Shown here one piece after another: positions 52,142-60,987 of a stretch of 64,000 bases of DNA. Below the pieces are notes generated by a model. That model worked only from the letters and a program-made list of their open reading frames with translations, was not told the DNA's origin and did not search any database. Source of the stretch: Streptomyces sp. SLBN-31 (lineage in GTDB: Bacteria > Actinomycetota > Actinomycetes > Streptomycetales > Streptomycetaceae); NCBI RefSeq assembly GCF_006715395.1, contig NZ_VFNC01000002.1, positions 3,782,001-3,846,000 on the forward strand. Reading direction: 5' to 3'. The position numbers were made by a program, and so were the translations under genes. Positions within the stretch are counted from its first letter, which is position 1, and every line of letters begins with the position of its first letter.

Positions 52142-53260
52142 TCACCCGTCCAGGTCGGCGATCTTCGCCGTCGACGGCTCGCGGCGCTGCTGGGCGGCGC
52201 GGGCCGTGAAGTCGGCGTTGCGCAGCACGCGCTGGACGTTGCCCCAGGTCAGCAGCGCCACGTCGGGTTCGGCCCAGCCGCGGTGCAGGAGCTCGGCGAT
52301 CAGCAGCGGGTAGCAGGAGGCGTCGGCGAGGTCCTGGGGGTGGGCGGTGCCGGCGTCGTAGGTGCCGGACAGGCCGACGCACTCGGGCCCGGCGATCTCG
52401 CGGACGTGATCGAGGTGGTCGGCGACGTCCCGGATCGACGGACCGGCCTGCTCCGCCGTCAGCGGCACCATGCACAGGCCCCTGGCGCCGCCGAGCTCGG
52501 CCAGCAGGTCGTCGGGGAGGTTGGCCGGGTGGGGGCGCAGGGCGCGGGCCGCGGAGCGGGTGAACAGCACCGGCGCCTTGGAGACGGCGAAGGCGCGGCG
52601 GATGGTGTCGGCGGAGGCGCCGGAGAGGTCGGCGAGCACGCCGAGCCGGTTCATCTCCCGCACGACCTCCTCGCCGAACCGCGTCAGCCCGGCCTCGCTG
52701 GCCCAGGACGCGCCCGTCAGGGTGAGGACGCGCAGCCCGAGGGAGCGCAGGGAGCGCAGGATGCCGAGGGAGTCGCCGAGGGCGGCGGCGCCCGCGGGGC
52801 CGAGCAGGACGGCGACGCGGCCGCAGTTGCGGGCGTCGGTGACCTGTCCGGCCGCGCCGGCCAGCCGCAGGCCCTCGGGGTGGGCGTGGACGACCGTCTT
52901 CACCAGGTCCAGCTGCTCCATGGTGGCTCCGACGGCCCGGTCGCCGGCCAGCCCCTCCGGCAGGTGCAGCGACCAGAACAGCGCGCCGACGTGGCCTTCC
53001 CGCAGCCGCGGCACGTCGGTGTCCACGGCGCTCTCGCCGAGCTCCAGGTCGTACCAGGGCAGATGCCTGAGCGCCCAGGGCAGACCGCTGTAGCCGTCCG
53101 CGACGGGATGCGCGGCGAGGATGGCGTGGGCCCGCTCCAGCGGAGCGCCGTCCGGGTCGGAGACGGGGGTGTACGGCTCCGCGGTCTCGAAGGGGTCCGG
53201 CAGGCCGTCGAGCTCGCCGACCTCGGTCGTCGTGTCCAGTTCGTCCTGGAGATCTGCCAT
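52142..53260 (-). CDS. Catalytically degenerate M19 dipeptidase paralogue
   Basis: 372 residues, aligning end to end with the intact dipeptidase upstream but lacking its metal ligands. HND becomes YSG (57-59), GAEGG becomes GPAGA (Ala at 156 for the bridging Glu), DLSH becomes DLSG (Gly 214), and FSHS becomes FTRS (Arg 235). A 20-40 residue acidic N-terminal extension precedes the homologous part. The fold is probably intact, so this looks like a non-enzymatic binding or regulatory protein, not a decayed gene, since its frame and codon use are clean. Confidence 0.88.
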   Translation of the reverse strand: MADLQDELDTTTEVGELDGLPDPFETAEPYTPVSDPDGAPLERAHAILAAHPVADGYSGLPWALRHLPWYDLELGESAVDTDVPRLREGHVGALFWSLHLPEGLAGDRAVGATMEQLDLVKTVVHAHPEGLRLAGAAGQVTDARNCGRVAVLLGPAGAAALGDSLGILRSLRSLGLRVLTLTGASWASEAGLTRFGEEVVREMNRLGVLADLSGASADTIRRAFAVSKAPVLFTRSAARALRPHPANLPDDLLAELGGARGLCMVPLTAEQAGPSIRDVADHLDHVREIAGPECVGLSGTYDAGTAHPQDLADASCYPLLIAELLHRGWAEPDVALLTWGNVQRVLRNADFTARAAQQRREPSTAKIADLDG

Positions 53261-53357
53261 GGCGGGCTCCGTACGTCATGATCGTCCCGAAGGATCCCGA
53301 AGATGTACGGTCACCGTCGCACGGAGCCGGTGGGGCTTCCTGGTGGGTGGGGCGTTC

Positions 53358-53383
53358 GGGGGTCGGCCGGTCCAGCGACCCCC
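53358..53383 (-). terminator. Stem-loop between the two dipeptidase-family genes
   Basis: GGGGGTCG / CGACCCCC, an 8-bp stem with a 10-nt loop, 15 bases downstream of the intact dipeptidase stop. It may reduce, not abolish, read-through into the paralogue. Confidence 0.65.
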
Positions 53384-53397
53384 GCCGCCGCGCCGCT

Positions 53398-54585
53398 TCA
53401 GCCGTCCAGTTCCCCGATCGTGGCGTTCGACGGCCCCCGCGTCCCCTGGAGCTCCCGCGCCGCGTCCTCCGCGGCGCCCAGCACCCGTACCGCGTTCTGC
53501 CAGGTCAGCTTGGCCAGGTCGGACCTGGACCAGCCGCGGTCGAGGAGCTCGGCGATCAGGTTCGGGTAGCCGGAGACGTCGTGCAACCCGTCCGGGGTGA
53601 AGGCCGTGCCGTCGTAGTCGCCGCCGATGCCGAGGTGGTCGACGCCCGCGACCTCGCGCATGTGGTCCAGGTGGTCGGCGACCGTGGAGACCGTCGCGAC
53701 CGGGCGCGGGGTGCGTTCCTCGAAGGCCCGGTGGATCTTCATCGCCTCCGGGCTGGTGTCGAGGTGGTGCAGGCCGTGGGCGCGCATGTTCTCGTCGGCC
53801 GCGGCCGTCCAGTCGACGGCGGCCTGGAGGACGAACTTCGGCACGAAGGTCACCATGGCCATGCCGCCGTTGCCGGGCAGGCGTTCCAGGACGTCGTCCG
53901 GGATGTTGCGCGGATGGTCGCACACGGCCCGCGACGAGGAGTGGGAGAAGATCACCGGCGCGCTCGTGGTGTCGAGCGCGTCCCGCATCGTCGTCGCCGC
54001 CACGTGCGAGAGGTCGACGAGCATGCCGAGCCGGTTCATCTCCCGCACGACCTCACGGCCGAAGGCCGACAGCCCGCCGACGTTCGGCTCGTCGGTCGCC
54101 GAGTCCGCCCAGTCGTTGTTGTCGTTGTGGGTGAGCGTCATGTAGCGCACGCCCAGCGCGTACAACCCCCTCAGCGTGCCGAGGGAGTTGGCGATGGAGT
54201 GGCCGCCCTCGGCGCCCATCAGGGAGGCGATACGGCCCTCCCGCCGGGCCGCCTCCATGTCCGCGGCGGTCAGCGCTGGCGCCAGGTCCGCCGGGTGCCG
54301 CGCCAGCAACTGCCGTACGCAGTCGATCTGTTCCAGCGTCGCCGGCACCGCGTCCGGCAGGTCCGAGCGCACGTACACCGACCAGTACTGCGCGCCGACC
54401 CCGCCCTCGCGCAGCCGCGGGATGTCGGTGTGCAGATGCGCGTTCTGGTGTACGGCGATGTCGCGGGCGGCGAGGTCGTAGCGGACCTGCTCGCGCAGGG
54501 CCCAGGGCAGGTCGTTGTGGCCGTCGACGACCGGGAACTCGGCGAGGAGCTCCCGGGCCTGCTCCAGTGAGCTCACGGGCGTCAC
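53398..54585 (-). CDS. Membrane dipeptidase family (M19) metallopeptidase
   Basis: 395 residues from GTG. All renal-dipeptidase zinc ligands are present: VVDGHND (His23, Asp25), MGAEGG (Glu126, bridging), VDLSHVA (His194) and IFSHSSSR (His215), with GGDYDG further on. It probably hydrolyses dipeptides, perhaps those with a C-terminal D-residue. The start overlaps the purE stop (GTGA), so it is read with purK-purE. No signal peptide is visible, so it is likely cytosolic despite the family name. Confidence 0.92.
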   Translation of the reverse strand: MTPVSSLEQARELLAEFPVVDGHNDLPWALREQVRYDLAARDIAVHQNAHLHTDIPRLREGGVGAQYWSVYVRSDLPDAVPATLEQIDCVRQLLARHPADLAPALTAADMEAARREGRIASLMGAEGGHSIANSLGTLRGLYALGVRYMTLTHNDNNDWADSATDEPNVGGLSAFGREVVREMNRLGMLVDLSHVAATTMRDALDTTSAPVIFSHSSSRAVCDHPRNIPDDVLERLPGNGGMAMVTFVPKFVLQAAVDWTAAADENMRAHGLHHLDTSPEAMKIHRAFEERTPRPVATVSTVADHLDHMREVAGVDHLGIGGDYDGTAFTPDGLHDVSGYPNLIAELLDRGWSRSDLAKLTWQNAVRVLGAAEDAARELQGTRGPSNATIGELDG

Positions 54586-55106
54586 TTCCCGAAGCCGAAG
54601 CCGCCACCGTTGCCGTCGACCTTGGCGCGCAGGCGCTTGCCCTTCTCGGCGGCCTGGTCGTTCAGGTCCTGCTGGAAGTCGCGCATCTTCTGCAGCAGGT
54701 CCTCGTCGTGGGCGGCGAGGATGCGGGCCGCGAGCAGGCCGGCGTTGCGGGCGCCGGCGACGGAGACGGTCGCGACGGGGACACCGGCCGGCATCTGCAC
54801 GATCGACAGCAGCGAGTCCATGCCGTCGAGGTACTTCAGCGGCACGGGGACGCCGATGACCGGCAGCGGGGTGACGGAGGCGAGCATGCCGGGGAGGTGG
54901 GCCGCGCCCCCGGCGCCCGCGATGATCACCTTCAGGCCCCGCTCGGCCGCCTGCTCGCCGTACGTGATCATCTCGCGCGGCATGCGGTGCGCGGAGACGA
55001 CGTCGACCTCGTATGCGATCTCGAACTCGTCCAGGGCCTTGGCGGCGGCCTCCATGACGGGCCAGTCGCTGTCCGAACCCATGACGATGCCTACAACGGG
55101 GCTCAT
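54582..55106 (-). CDS. purE: 5-(carboxyamino)imidazole ribonucleotide mutase
   Basis: 174 residues. Converts N5-CAIR to CAIR in purine synthesis. Class I PurE motifs are visible: [31 protein letters not shown] with the essential His, and [16 protein letters not shown]. Start overlaps the purK stop (ATGA). A Lys/Gly-rich tail ends the protein. It makes the substrate of the next pathway step together with PurK. Confidence 0.96.
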   Translation of the reverse strand: MSPVVGIVMGSDSDWPVMEAAAKALDEFEIAYEVDVVSAHRMPREMITYGEQAAERGLKVIIAGAGGAAHLPGMLASVTPLPVIGVPVPLKYLDGMDSLLSIVQMPAGVPVATVSVAGARNAGLLAARILAAHDEDLLQKMRDFQQDLNDQAAEKGKRLRAKVDGNGGGFGFGK

Positions 55107-56242
55107 TCGGTGATCGTGCCTCTCAGGTAGCCGGCTGCGTGACGCGCGCGCTCGAGAACGTCGTCCAGGTCGTCGCCGTAGGTGTTGACGTGGCCGACCT
55201 TGCGGCCGGGCTTCACGTCCTTGCCGTACATGTGGATCTTCAGCTGGGGGTCGCGGGCCATGCAATGCAGGTACGCGGAGTACATGTCCGGGTAGTCGCC
55301 GCCGAGGACGTTGACCATGACCGTCCACTTCGCGCGCGGGCGCGGGTCGCCGAGCGGGAGGTCGAGGACGGCGCGGACGTGGTTGGCGAACTGGGAGGTG
55401 ATCGCGCCGTCCTGGGTCCAGTGGCCCGAGTTGTGCGGGCGCATCGCCAGTTCGTTGACGAGGACGCGGCCGTCGCGGGTCTGGAACAGCTCCACGGCGA
55501 GATGGCCGACGACACCGAGCTCCTTGGCGATGGTCAGGGCCATCTCCTCGGCCCTGAGCGCGAGGGCCTCGTCGAGGTCGGGGGCGGGTGCGATGACCGT
55601 GTCGCAGACGCCGGCCACCTGATGGGACTCGACCACCGGGTAGGCGACGGCCTGGCCGTGCGGGGACCGGACGACGTTGGCGGCGAGCTCGCGGACGTAG
55701 TCCACCTTCTCCTCGGCCAGCACGGGGACGCCGGCGCGGAAGGGGTCCTCGGCCTCCTCCGCGCTGTCCACGACCCACACGCCCTTGCCGTCGTAACCGC
55801 CGCGGACGGTCTTGAGGACGACGGGGAAGCCGTCGCCCTCCGCCGCGAACGCGGCCACGTCGGCCGGGTCGCTGACGATCCTGTGCCGCGGGCACGGGAT
55901 GCCGAGCGCGTCGAGCCTCGCGCGCATCACCCCCTTGTCCTGGGCGTGCACGAGCGCGTCGGGGCCGGGGCGCACGGGGATGCCGTCCGCCTCCAGGGCC
56001 CGCAGGTGCTCGGTGGGCACGTGCTCGTGATCGAAGGTGATCACGTCACAGCCCTGCGCAAAGGCACGCAGCGTGTCCAGGTCGCGGTAGTCGCCGACGA
56101 CGACGTCGCCGACGACCTGGGCCGCGGAGTCCTGGGGAGTGTCACTGAGGAGCTTGAACCTGATGCCGAGCGGGATGCCTGACTCGTGTGTCATACGAGC
56201 GAGCTGGCCTCCGCCGACCATGCCGACTACCGGGAACGTCAC
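55103..56242 (-). CDS. purK: 5-(carboxyamino)imidazole ribonucleotide synthase
   Basis: 379 residues from GTG. An ATP-grasp enzyme that carboxylates AIR with bicarbonate and ATP. The N-terminus [17 protein letters not shown] and [20 protein letters not shown] (ATP loop) are typical, as are [20 protein letters not shown] and its partner residues. First gene of the purK-purE-dipeptidase operon; it is divergent from gtrA. Confidence 0.96.
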   Translation of the reverse strand: MTFPVVGMVGGGQLARMTHESGIPLGIRFKLLSDTPQDSAAQVVGDVVVGDYRDLDTLRAFAQGCDVITFDHEHVPTEHLRALEADGIPVRPGPDALVHAQDKGVMRARLDALGIPCPRHRIVSDPADVAAFAAEGDGFPVVLKTVRGGYDGKGVWVVDSAEEAEDPFRAGVPVLAEEKVDYVRELAANVVRSPHGQAVAYPVVESHQVAGVCDTVIAPAPDLDEALALRAEEMALTIAKELGVVGHLAVELFQTRDGRVLVNELAMRPHNSGHWTQDGAITSQFANHVRAVLDLPLGDPRPRAKWTVMVNVLGGDYPDMYSAYLHCMARDPQLKIHMYGKDVKPGRKVGHVNTYGDDLDDVLERARHAAGYLRGTITE

Positions 56243-56480
56243 GCCCCTAGGGTATCGGCCGCGCCGCGGGGACCGATTTCCGGCCGTTTCCGGAGGCTCT
56301 TACCGGGCTCTTCCCGGACTTTTCCCTCGTCTCCCCCGCTCTTGGCGACCTCTTTCCGACCTGTTTCCGACCTGTGAGCTCATGCACGGGCTATCGCCAC
56401 GGGCGGTGGTTAGCATGGCTGGGTTGGCGAAAACGACGAAATACGACGGCGAGACCTACCGGATGGGAGCCTTAAGGACC

Positions 56481-57005
56481 ATGGAACAGGGTTCCTCCGG
56501 GCTGCGAAGGCTCACTCAGGAGATCGCCAAGTTCGGGGCGGTGGGTGCGCTCGGCACCGTCGTGAACTTCGGCGTCTCCAACCTGCTGTGGCATGTGACC
56601 AGCCTGCAGGCGGTGCGCGCCAACGTGATCGCGACCGTCGTCGCCATCGGGGTCAACTATCTGGGCTTCCGCTATTTCACCTACCGCGACCGCGACAAGA
56701 GCGCCAGGGCCAGGGAACTGACGCTTTTCCTCGCGTTCAGCCTGGTGGGTCTGGTGATCGAGAACGGCGTCCTGTACGCCGCCATCTACGGTTTCGGCTG
56801 GGACAGCTCGTTGCAGCGGAACATCTTCAAGGTCGTCGGTATCGGGCTCGGGACGCTGTTCCGGTTCTGGTCGTACCGCACATGGGTGTTCAAGGCGCTG
56901 CCGGCCCGGGAGGCCGTCGCGGACGCGGAGGCCTTTCTGGAGGCCGAGGCGCAGGCGGCCTCGGCCCAGCTGGGGCGACGCAAGGCGCGACAGCGGGTCG
57001 GCTGA
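56481..57005 (+). CDS. GtrA family membrane protein
   Basis: 174 residues from ATG at 56481 (AAGGA 4 nt upstream); ATG at 56463 is also possible. Four membrane segments carry GtrA motifs: KFGAVGALGTVVNFGVSNLLW, NYLGFRYFTYRD and GTLFRFWSYRTWVF. GtrA proteins flip or present polyprenyl-phosphate sugars such as undecaprenyl-phosphate glucose. An Ala/Glu-rich tail follows. In mycobacteria a homologue lies at the same place beside purK (Rv3277, from memory), which supports a link with envelope glycan synthesis. Confidence 0.9.
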   Translation: MEQGSSGLRRLTQEIAKFGAVGALGTVVNFGVSNLLWHVTSLQAVRANVIATVVAIGVNYLGFRYFTYRDRDKSARARELTLFLAFSLVGLVIENGVLYAAIYGFGWDSSLQRNIFKVVGIGLGTLFRFWSYRTWVFKALPAREAVADAEAFLEAEAQAASAQLGRRKARQRVG

Positions 57006-57048
57006 CCCCGACTGACGGCCGCCGGGGAGCCGCACGGCACCCCAGGAC

Positions 57049-58323
57049 TCAGCGGACCGTCGGCTCGTCGTCCGTCTGGTGCCGCTTCAGGTGCGGAGTC
57101 CGGGACAGGAACAGACCGAAGACCGGCGGCTTCGTCTGGAGCATCTCCAGGCGACCGCCGTCCGCCTCCGCGAGGTCGCGGGCCACGGCCAGGCCGATGC
57201 CGGTCGAGTTGCGGCCGCTGATGGTCCGCTCGAAGATGCGCGCGCCGAGGTCGGCGGGGACGCCCGGGCCCTCGTCCGTCACCTCCACCACCGCCTGGTT
57301 GCCGGTGACCCGCGTGCGCAGGGCCACCGTGCCCCCGCCGTGCATCAGCGAGTTCTCGATCAGGGCCGCCAGGACCTGGGCCACGGCGCCGGGGGTGCCC
57401 ACGGCCTGCAGGTGCCGCTTGCCGGAGCTGACGATCGCCCGCCCGGCGCTGCGGTAGGCGGGCCGCCACTCCGCCAGCTGCTGCTGGATGACCTCGTCGA
57501 GGTCGAAGGAGACGGCGTTGGCGGTGCGGGGGTCGCGGGAGTTGGTGAGCAGACGTTCCACCACGTCCGTCAGGCGCTCGACCTGGGTCAGGGCGACGTT
57601 GGCCTCCTCCTTCACCGTGTCCGGGTCGTCGGTGAGGGTGATCTCCTCCAGCCGCATCGACAACGCGGTCAGCGGTGTACGGAGCTGGTGGGAGGCGTCG
57701 GCGGCCAGGCGCCGTTCGGCGGTGAGCATCCGGGCGATGCGCTCGGCGGAGGAGTCCAGGACGTCCGCGACGCGGTCCAGCTCGGGGACCCCGTACCGCT
57801 TGTGGCGGGGGCGCGGGTCACCCGACCCCAGCCGCTCGGCGGTCTCCGCGAGGTCGGTGAGCGGGGAGGCGAGGCGGTTGGCCTGTCGGATCGCGAGGAG
57901 TACGGCGGCCACGACCGCGAGCAGCGCGACCAGGCCGATGATCAGCAGCGTCCGGCCGACCTCCCGGCTGACGGTCGAGCGGGGCTCCTCCACGACGACC
58001 GTCTCGCCCTCCTCGCCGGCGGCATGGCCCCGGATGACCTCGCCGTCGGGCTTGGTGCCGAGAGTGAAAGAGGACTGCCCGGGGATCGTGACCACGGCGT
58101 AGCGGTCACCGGTGACCTGACCGTGCAGCACGTCCGGGTTGACCGCGCCGGCCCCGATCAGCCGGCTGTCCACGATGCTGGCCAGCCGCTGCGCCTCGGA
58201 ACTCACCCTTTCCTGGGCGCTGTTGCTGATGGTCCGCGTCTCGACGATGACGAGGGAGACGCCGAAGACGGCGATGACCACCAGCACGACGGCGAGGGTG
58301 GACTGAATGAGACGACGACGCAC
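57049..58323 (-). CDS. Sensor histidine kinase
   Basis: 424 residues from GTG. Two membrane helices (about 6-26 and 125-148) flank a short extracellular sensor of about 100 residues, followed by a HAMP domain. The phosphoacceptor is in DASHQLRTPLTALSM (H-box). N-box EVTDEGPGVP and G-box NSTGIGLAVARDL complete the ATPase domain. The partner regulator gene is upstream, 124 bases away. No stimulus can be read from the sequence. Convergent with gtrA. Confidence 0.93.
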   Translation of the reverse strand: MRRRLIQSTLAVVLVVIAVFGVSLVIVETRTISNSAQERVSSEAQRLASIVDSRLIGAGAVNPDVLHGQVTGDRYAVVTIPGQSSFTLGTKPDGEVIRGHAAGEEGETVVVEEPRSTVSREVGRTLLIIGLVALLAVVAAVLLAIRQANRLASPLTDLAETAERLGSGDPRPRHKRYGVPELDRVADVLDSSAERIARMLTAERRLAADASHQLRTPLTALSMRLEEITLTDDPDTVKEEANVALTQVERLTDVVERLLTNSRDPRTANAVSFDLDEVIQQQLAEWRPAYRSAGRAIVSSGKRHLQAVGTPGAVAQVLAALIENSLMHGGGTVALRTRVTGNQAVVEVTDEGPGVPADLGARIFERTISGRNSTGIGLAVARDLAEADGGRLEMLQTKPPVFGLFLSRTPHLKRHQTDDEPTVR

Positions 58324-58350
58324 GGGGCCCTCCGAGCCAACGGTTCTACA

Positions 58351-58407
58351 ACGCCCTCAGGGGCACGGGGAACTGCGCGACCGGCCCCCGCACGCCCGCG
58401 GCCGCAC
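58351..58407. repeat. Common Streptomyces intergenic repeat element
   Basis: The CCCTCAGGGGCACGGGGAAC sequence followed by TGCGCGACCGGCCCCCGCACG, between the regulator and kinase genes. From memory, near-copies of this element are scattered through intergenic regions of many Streptomyces genomes. It could form an RNA structure, but its role is unknown. Confidence 0.6.
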
Positions 58408-58447
58408 TACTCGGCGACACCGCCCCTGCGCAACGCGCGTAGCCGGG

Positions 58448-59125
58448 CTAGCTCTTCTCGAAGCGGAAGCCGACACCCCGCACCGTCGCGATGTACCGGG
58501 GGTTCGCCGCGTCGTCGCCCAGCTTCTTGCGCAGCCAGGAGATGTGCATGTCGAGCGTCTTCGTGGACGACCACCAGGTGGTGTCCCACACCTCGCGCAT
58601 CAGCTGGTCGCGGGTGACGACCCGTCCCGCGTCCCGCACCAGCACCCGCAGCAGGTCGAACTCCTTGGCGGTCAACTGGAGTTCCTCGTCGCCCATCCAC
58701 GCCCGGTGCGACTCCACGTCGATCCGCACGCCGTGCGTGGCGGGCGGCTGCGCCGGCTCGGCGGCGCCGCGCCGCAGCAGGGCCCGCACCCGGGCGAGCA
58801 GTTCGGCGAGCCGGAAGGGCTTGGTGACGTAGTCGTCGGCGCCCGCGTCGAGTCCGACGACGGTGTCCACCTCGTCGGCCCGCGCGGTCAGGATGAGGAT
58901 CGGCACGGTGTGGCCTTCGGCACGCAGTCGGCGGGCCACCTCGAGGCCGTCCATGCCGGGCAGACCGAGGTCCAGCACGACCAGGTCGACGCCGCCCTGC
59001 ATTCCGGCGTCGAGCGCGGTGGGTCCGTCCTCGCGCACCTCGACCTCGTAACCTTCCCGGCGCAGTGCGCGGGCCAGCGGCTCCGAGATGGACGCGTCGT
59101 CCTCGGCGAGCAGTACACGGGTCAT
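58448..59125 (-). CDS. OmpR-family response regulator
   Basis: 225 residues. The receiver domain has the phosphorylatable Asp in VVLDLGLPGMDG (Asp 53 approx), LILTARADEVDTVVGLDAGA and DYVTKPF with Lys and Thr switch residues. The winged-helix C-terminal domain (about 125-225) includes LLRVLVRDAGRVVTRDQLMR. It works with the kinase gene that follows. An upstream promoter region is shared with the POT transporter. Confidence 0.95.
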   Translation of the reverse strand: MTRVLLAEDDASISEPLARALRREGYEVEVREDGPTALDAGMQGGVDLVVLDLGLPGMDGLEVARRLRAEGHTVPILILTARADEVDTVVGLDAGADDYVTKPFRLAELLARVRALLRRGAAEPAQPPATHGVRIDVESHRAWMGDEELQLTAKEFDLLRVLVRDAGRVVTRDQLMREVWDTTWWSSTKTLDMHISWLRKKLGDDAANPRYIATVRGVGFRFEKS

Positions 59126-59320
59126 GAGGTGATGGTAGTCCGCTCCCGACAGGTGCTGGGGTGTGATCGACGCGCATGATTCTTACCTTCGTACGCACCG
59201 AAACGAACCTGTGTATCAATGGGGCGATCTTGTAAAGGACCTTGGAAAGCGGGTGTACGGTTCCTTGGTCACCTGTGATTCGCGTCTCAAGTCCCTCCAT
59301 TTCCGGCACTACTCTGCCGT

Positions 59321-59344
59321 ATGGTGAAAAAACAACGCCTGTAG
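59321..59344 (+). CDS. Possible short leader ORF before the POT transporter
   Basis: ATG-GTG then Lys, Lys, Gln, Arg, Leu, TAG (MVKKQRL). It has no clear ribosome-binding site, so it may be fortuitous, but it ends 10 bases before a terminator-like hairpin. Confidence 0.3.
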   Translation: MVKKQRL

Positions 59345-59353
59345 CACTGCGGG

Positions 59354-59391
59354 GACCTTTGGCGGCACCGACGCCGAAGGTCTCTTTTGTG
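59354..59391 (+). terminator. Terminator-like hairpin in the POT transporter leader
   Basis: GACCTTTGGCG (59354-59364) pairs with CGCCGAAGGTC (59372-59382), 11 bp with one G-T pair and a 7-nt loop, followed by TCTTTTGTG. It lies 40 bases before the transporter ATG, so it may attenuate the gene. The rest of the 296-base divergent region holds only promoters I cannot define. Confidence 0.65.
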
Positions 59392-59421
59392 TGCGGTAAC
59401 CCCCACCAGCAAGGAACGACC

Positions 59422-60918
59422 ATGGCGTCCAGCCTGACGAAGGACTCGGTCCGCCCGGAGACCCCCGGCACCGGGAAGACCTTCTTCGGCCACCCCCGCG
59501 GACTGGCCACTCTGTTCATGACCGAGATGTGGGAGCGCTTCTCCTACTACGGCATGAAGGCCCTGCTCCCGCTGTACCTGGTGGCCCCGGGCGGCCTGCA
59601 CCTGAGCGCGGCGACCGCGACCGCGATCTACTCGGTGTACCTGTCGCTCGTGTACCTGCTCGCCCTCCCCGGCGGCTGGTTCGCGGACCGGGTCCTCGGC
59701 CCCCGCAAGACCGTCGCCGTCGCCGGCGCGGTCATCATGCTCGGCCACCTCACCCTGGCCCTGCCGAGCGCCGGCACCTTCTACGCGGGCCTCGGCCTGG
59801 TGGCCATCGGTTCCGGCCTGCTCAAGGCCAACATCTCCACGATGGTCGGCCACCTCTACGACGGCCCCGAGGACCCGCGCCGGGACGGCGGCTTCACCGT
59901 CTTCTACATCGGCATCAACCTCGGCGCGTTCGCCGCGCCGCTGGTCATCGGCACCGTCGGTGAGAACGTCAACTGGCACCTTGGCTTCGCGCTCGCCGCG
60001 GTCGGCATGGCGCTGGGCCTGGCCCAGTTTCTGCTCGGCAGCCGTCATCTGGACGCCCGCTCGAACGTCGTCCCGACCCCGCTGTCGGCCGAAGAGAAGG
60101 CCAGGACGCTGCGCAAGTCGGCCTTCTGGGCCGCCGTGGCCGTCGTCTTCTACGCGATCGTCGGCTTCTCCGGCCACTACACCCTGAACTGGCTGCTGGT
60201 CCCGATCACGATCGCCGGCCTGCTCATCCCGGTGATGGTCATCGCCCGCATCAAGCGCGACCGGGAGCTGAACCGGGTCGAGCAGTCGAAGATGTCCGCG
60301 TACATCTGGTTCTTCGTCGCCGCCGCCGTGTTCTGGATGATCTACGACCAGGGCGGTTCGACGGTGTCGCTGTTCGCCGAGTCCTCGGCGAAGAACACGG
60401 TCTTCGGCTGGGACTTCCCGGTCTCCTGGTACCAGTCGGTCAACCCGGTCATGATCATGGCGTTCGCGCCGGTCTTCGCCTGGATGTGGCTGGCCCTGGC
60501 CCGGCGCGGCAAGGAGCCGAGCACGGCCGTGAAGTTCGCAATGGGCCTGGTGCTGATCGGCGCCTCGTTCTTCCTGTTCCTCGCGCCGCTGGGCATCGCG
60601 GACGGCGGGCACAAGGCCGCGGCGATGTGGCTGGTCGGCATCTACTTCGTGCAGACCGTGGGTGAGCTGACGCTCTCGCCGGTCGGCCTGTCGGTCACCA
60701 CGAAGATGGCCCCGGCGAAGTACGCCTCGCAGATGATGGGCGTCTGGTTCCTGGCCGTCACCGCCGGTGACGCCACGACCGGCCTGCTCTCCATCGCCGG
60801 TGTCGACCTCAACAAGACGGGCATCGTCGGCCTCCAGGCGGTCCTCGCCGTCCTCGCGGGCGCCGCGGTGTGGATGTACCGCAGGAAGGTCAAGGAGCTC
60901 ATGGGCGACGTCCACTGA
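59422..60918 (+). CDS. Peptide MFS transporter, POT/PTR family
   Basis: 498 residues with about 14 membrane segments. The PTR2 motif EMWERFSYYGMKALLPLYL (about 35-53) with the ExxER-like proton-coupling residues and FTVFYIGINLGA near 155 identify a proton-coupled di-/tripeptide importer. ATG follows AAGGA. The gene ends in a strong terminator. Its leader holds a terminator-like hairpin. The neighbouring two-component system might regulate it. Confidence 0.95.
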   Translation: MASSLTKDSVRPETPGTGKTFFGHPRGLATLFMTEMWERFSYYGMKALLPLYLVAPGGLHLSAATATAIYSVYLSLVYLLALPGGWFADRVLGPRKTVAVAGAVIMLGHLTLALPSAGTFYAGLGLVAIGSGLLKANISTMVGHLYDGPEDPRRDGGFTVFYIGINLGAFAAPLVIGTVGENVNWHLGFALAAVGMALGLAQFLLGSRHLDARSNVVPTPLSAEEKARTLRKSAFWAAVAVVFYAIVGFSGHYTLNWLLVPITIAGLLIPVMVIARIKRDRELNRVEQSKMSAYIWFFVAAAVFWMIYDQGGSTVSLFAESSAKNTVFGWDFPVSWYQSVNPVMIMAFAPVFAWMWLALARRGKEPSTAVKFAMGLVLIGASFFLFLAPLGIADGGHKAAAMWLVGIYFVQTVGELTLSPVGLSVTTKMAPAKYASQMMGVWFLAVTAGDATTGLLSIAGVDLNKTGIVGLQAVLAVLAGAAVWMYRRKVKELMGDVH

Positions 60919-60935
60919 CGCCCGGACACACGAGA

Positions 60936-60976
60936 GAAGAGCCACCTCGTCCTGCGGGGCGAGGTGGCTCTTTCTC
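60936..60976. terminator. Bidirectional terminator
   Basis: AGAGCCACCTCG (60938-60949) and CGAGGTGGCTCT (60960-60971), a 12-bp perfect stem, with TTCTCGTT after it. It ends the POT gene and the convergent surface-protein gene. Confidence 0.9.
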
Positions 60977-60987
60977 GTTCCCGCGTG

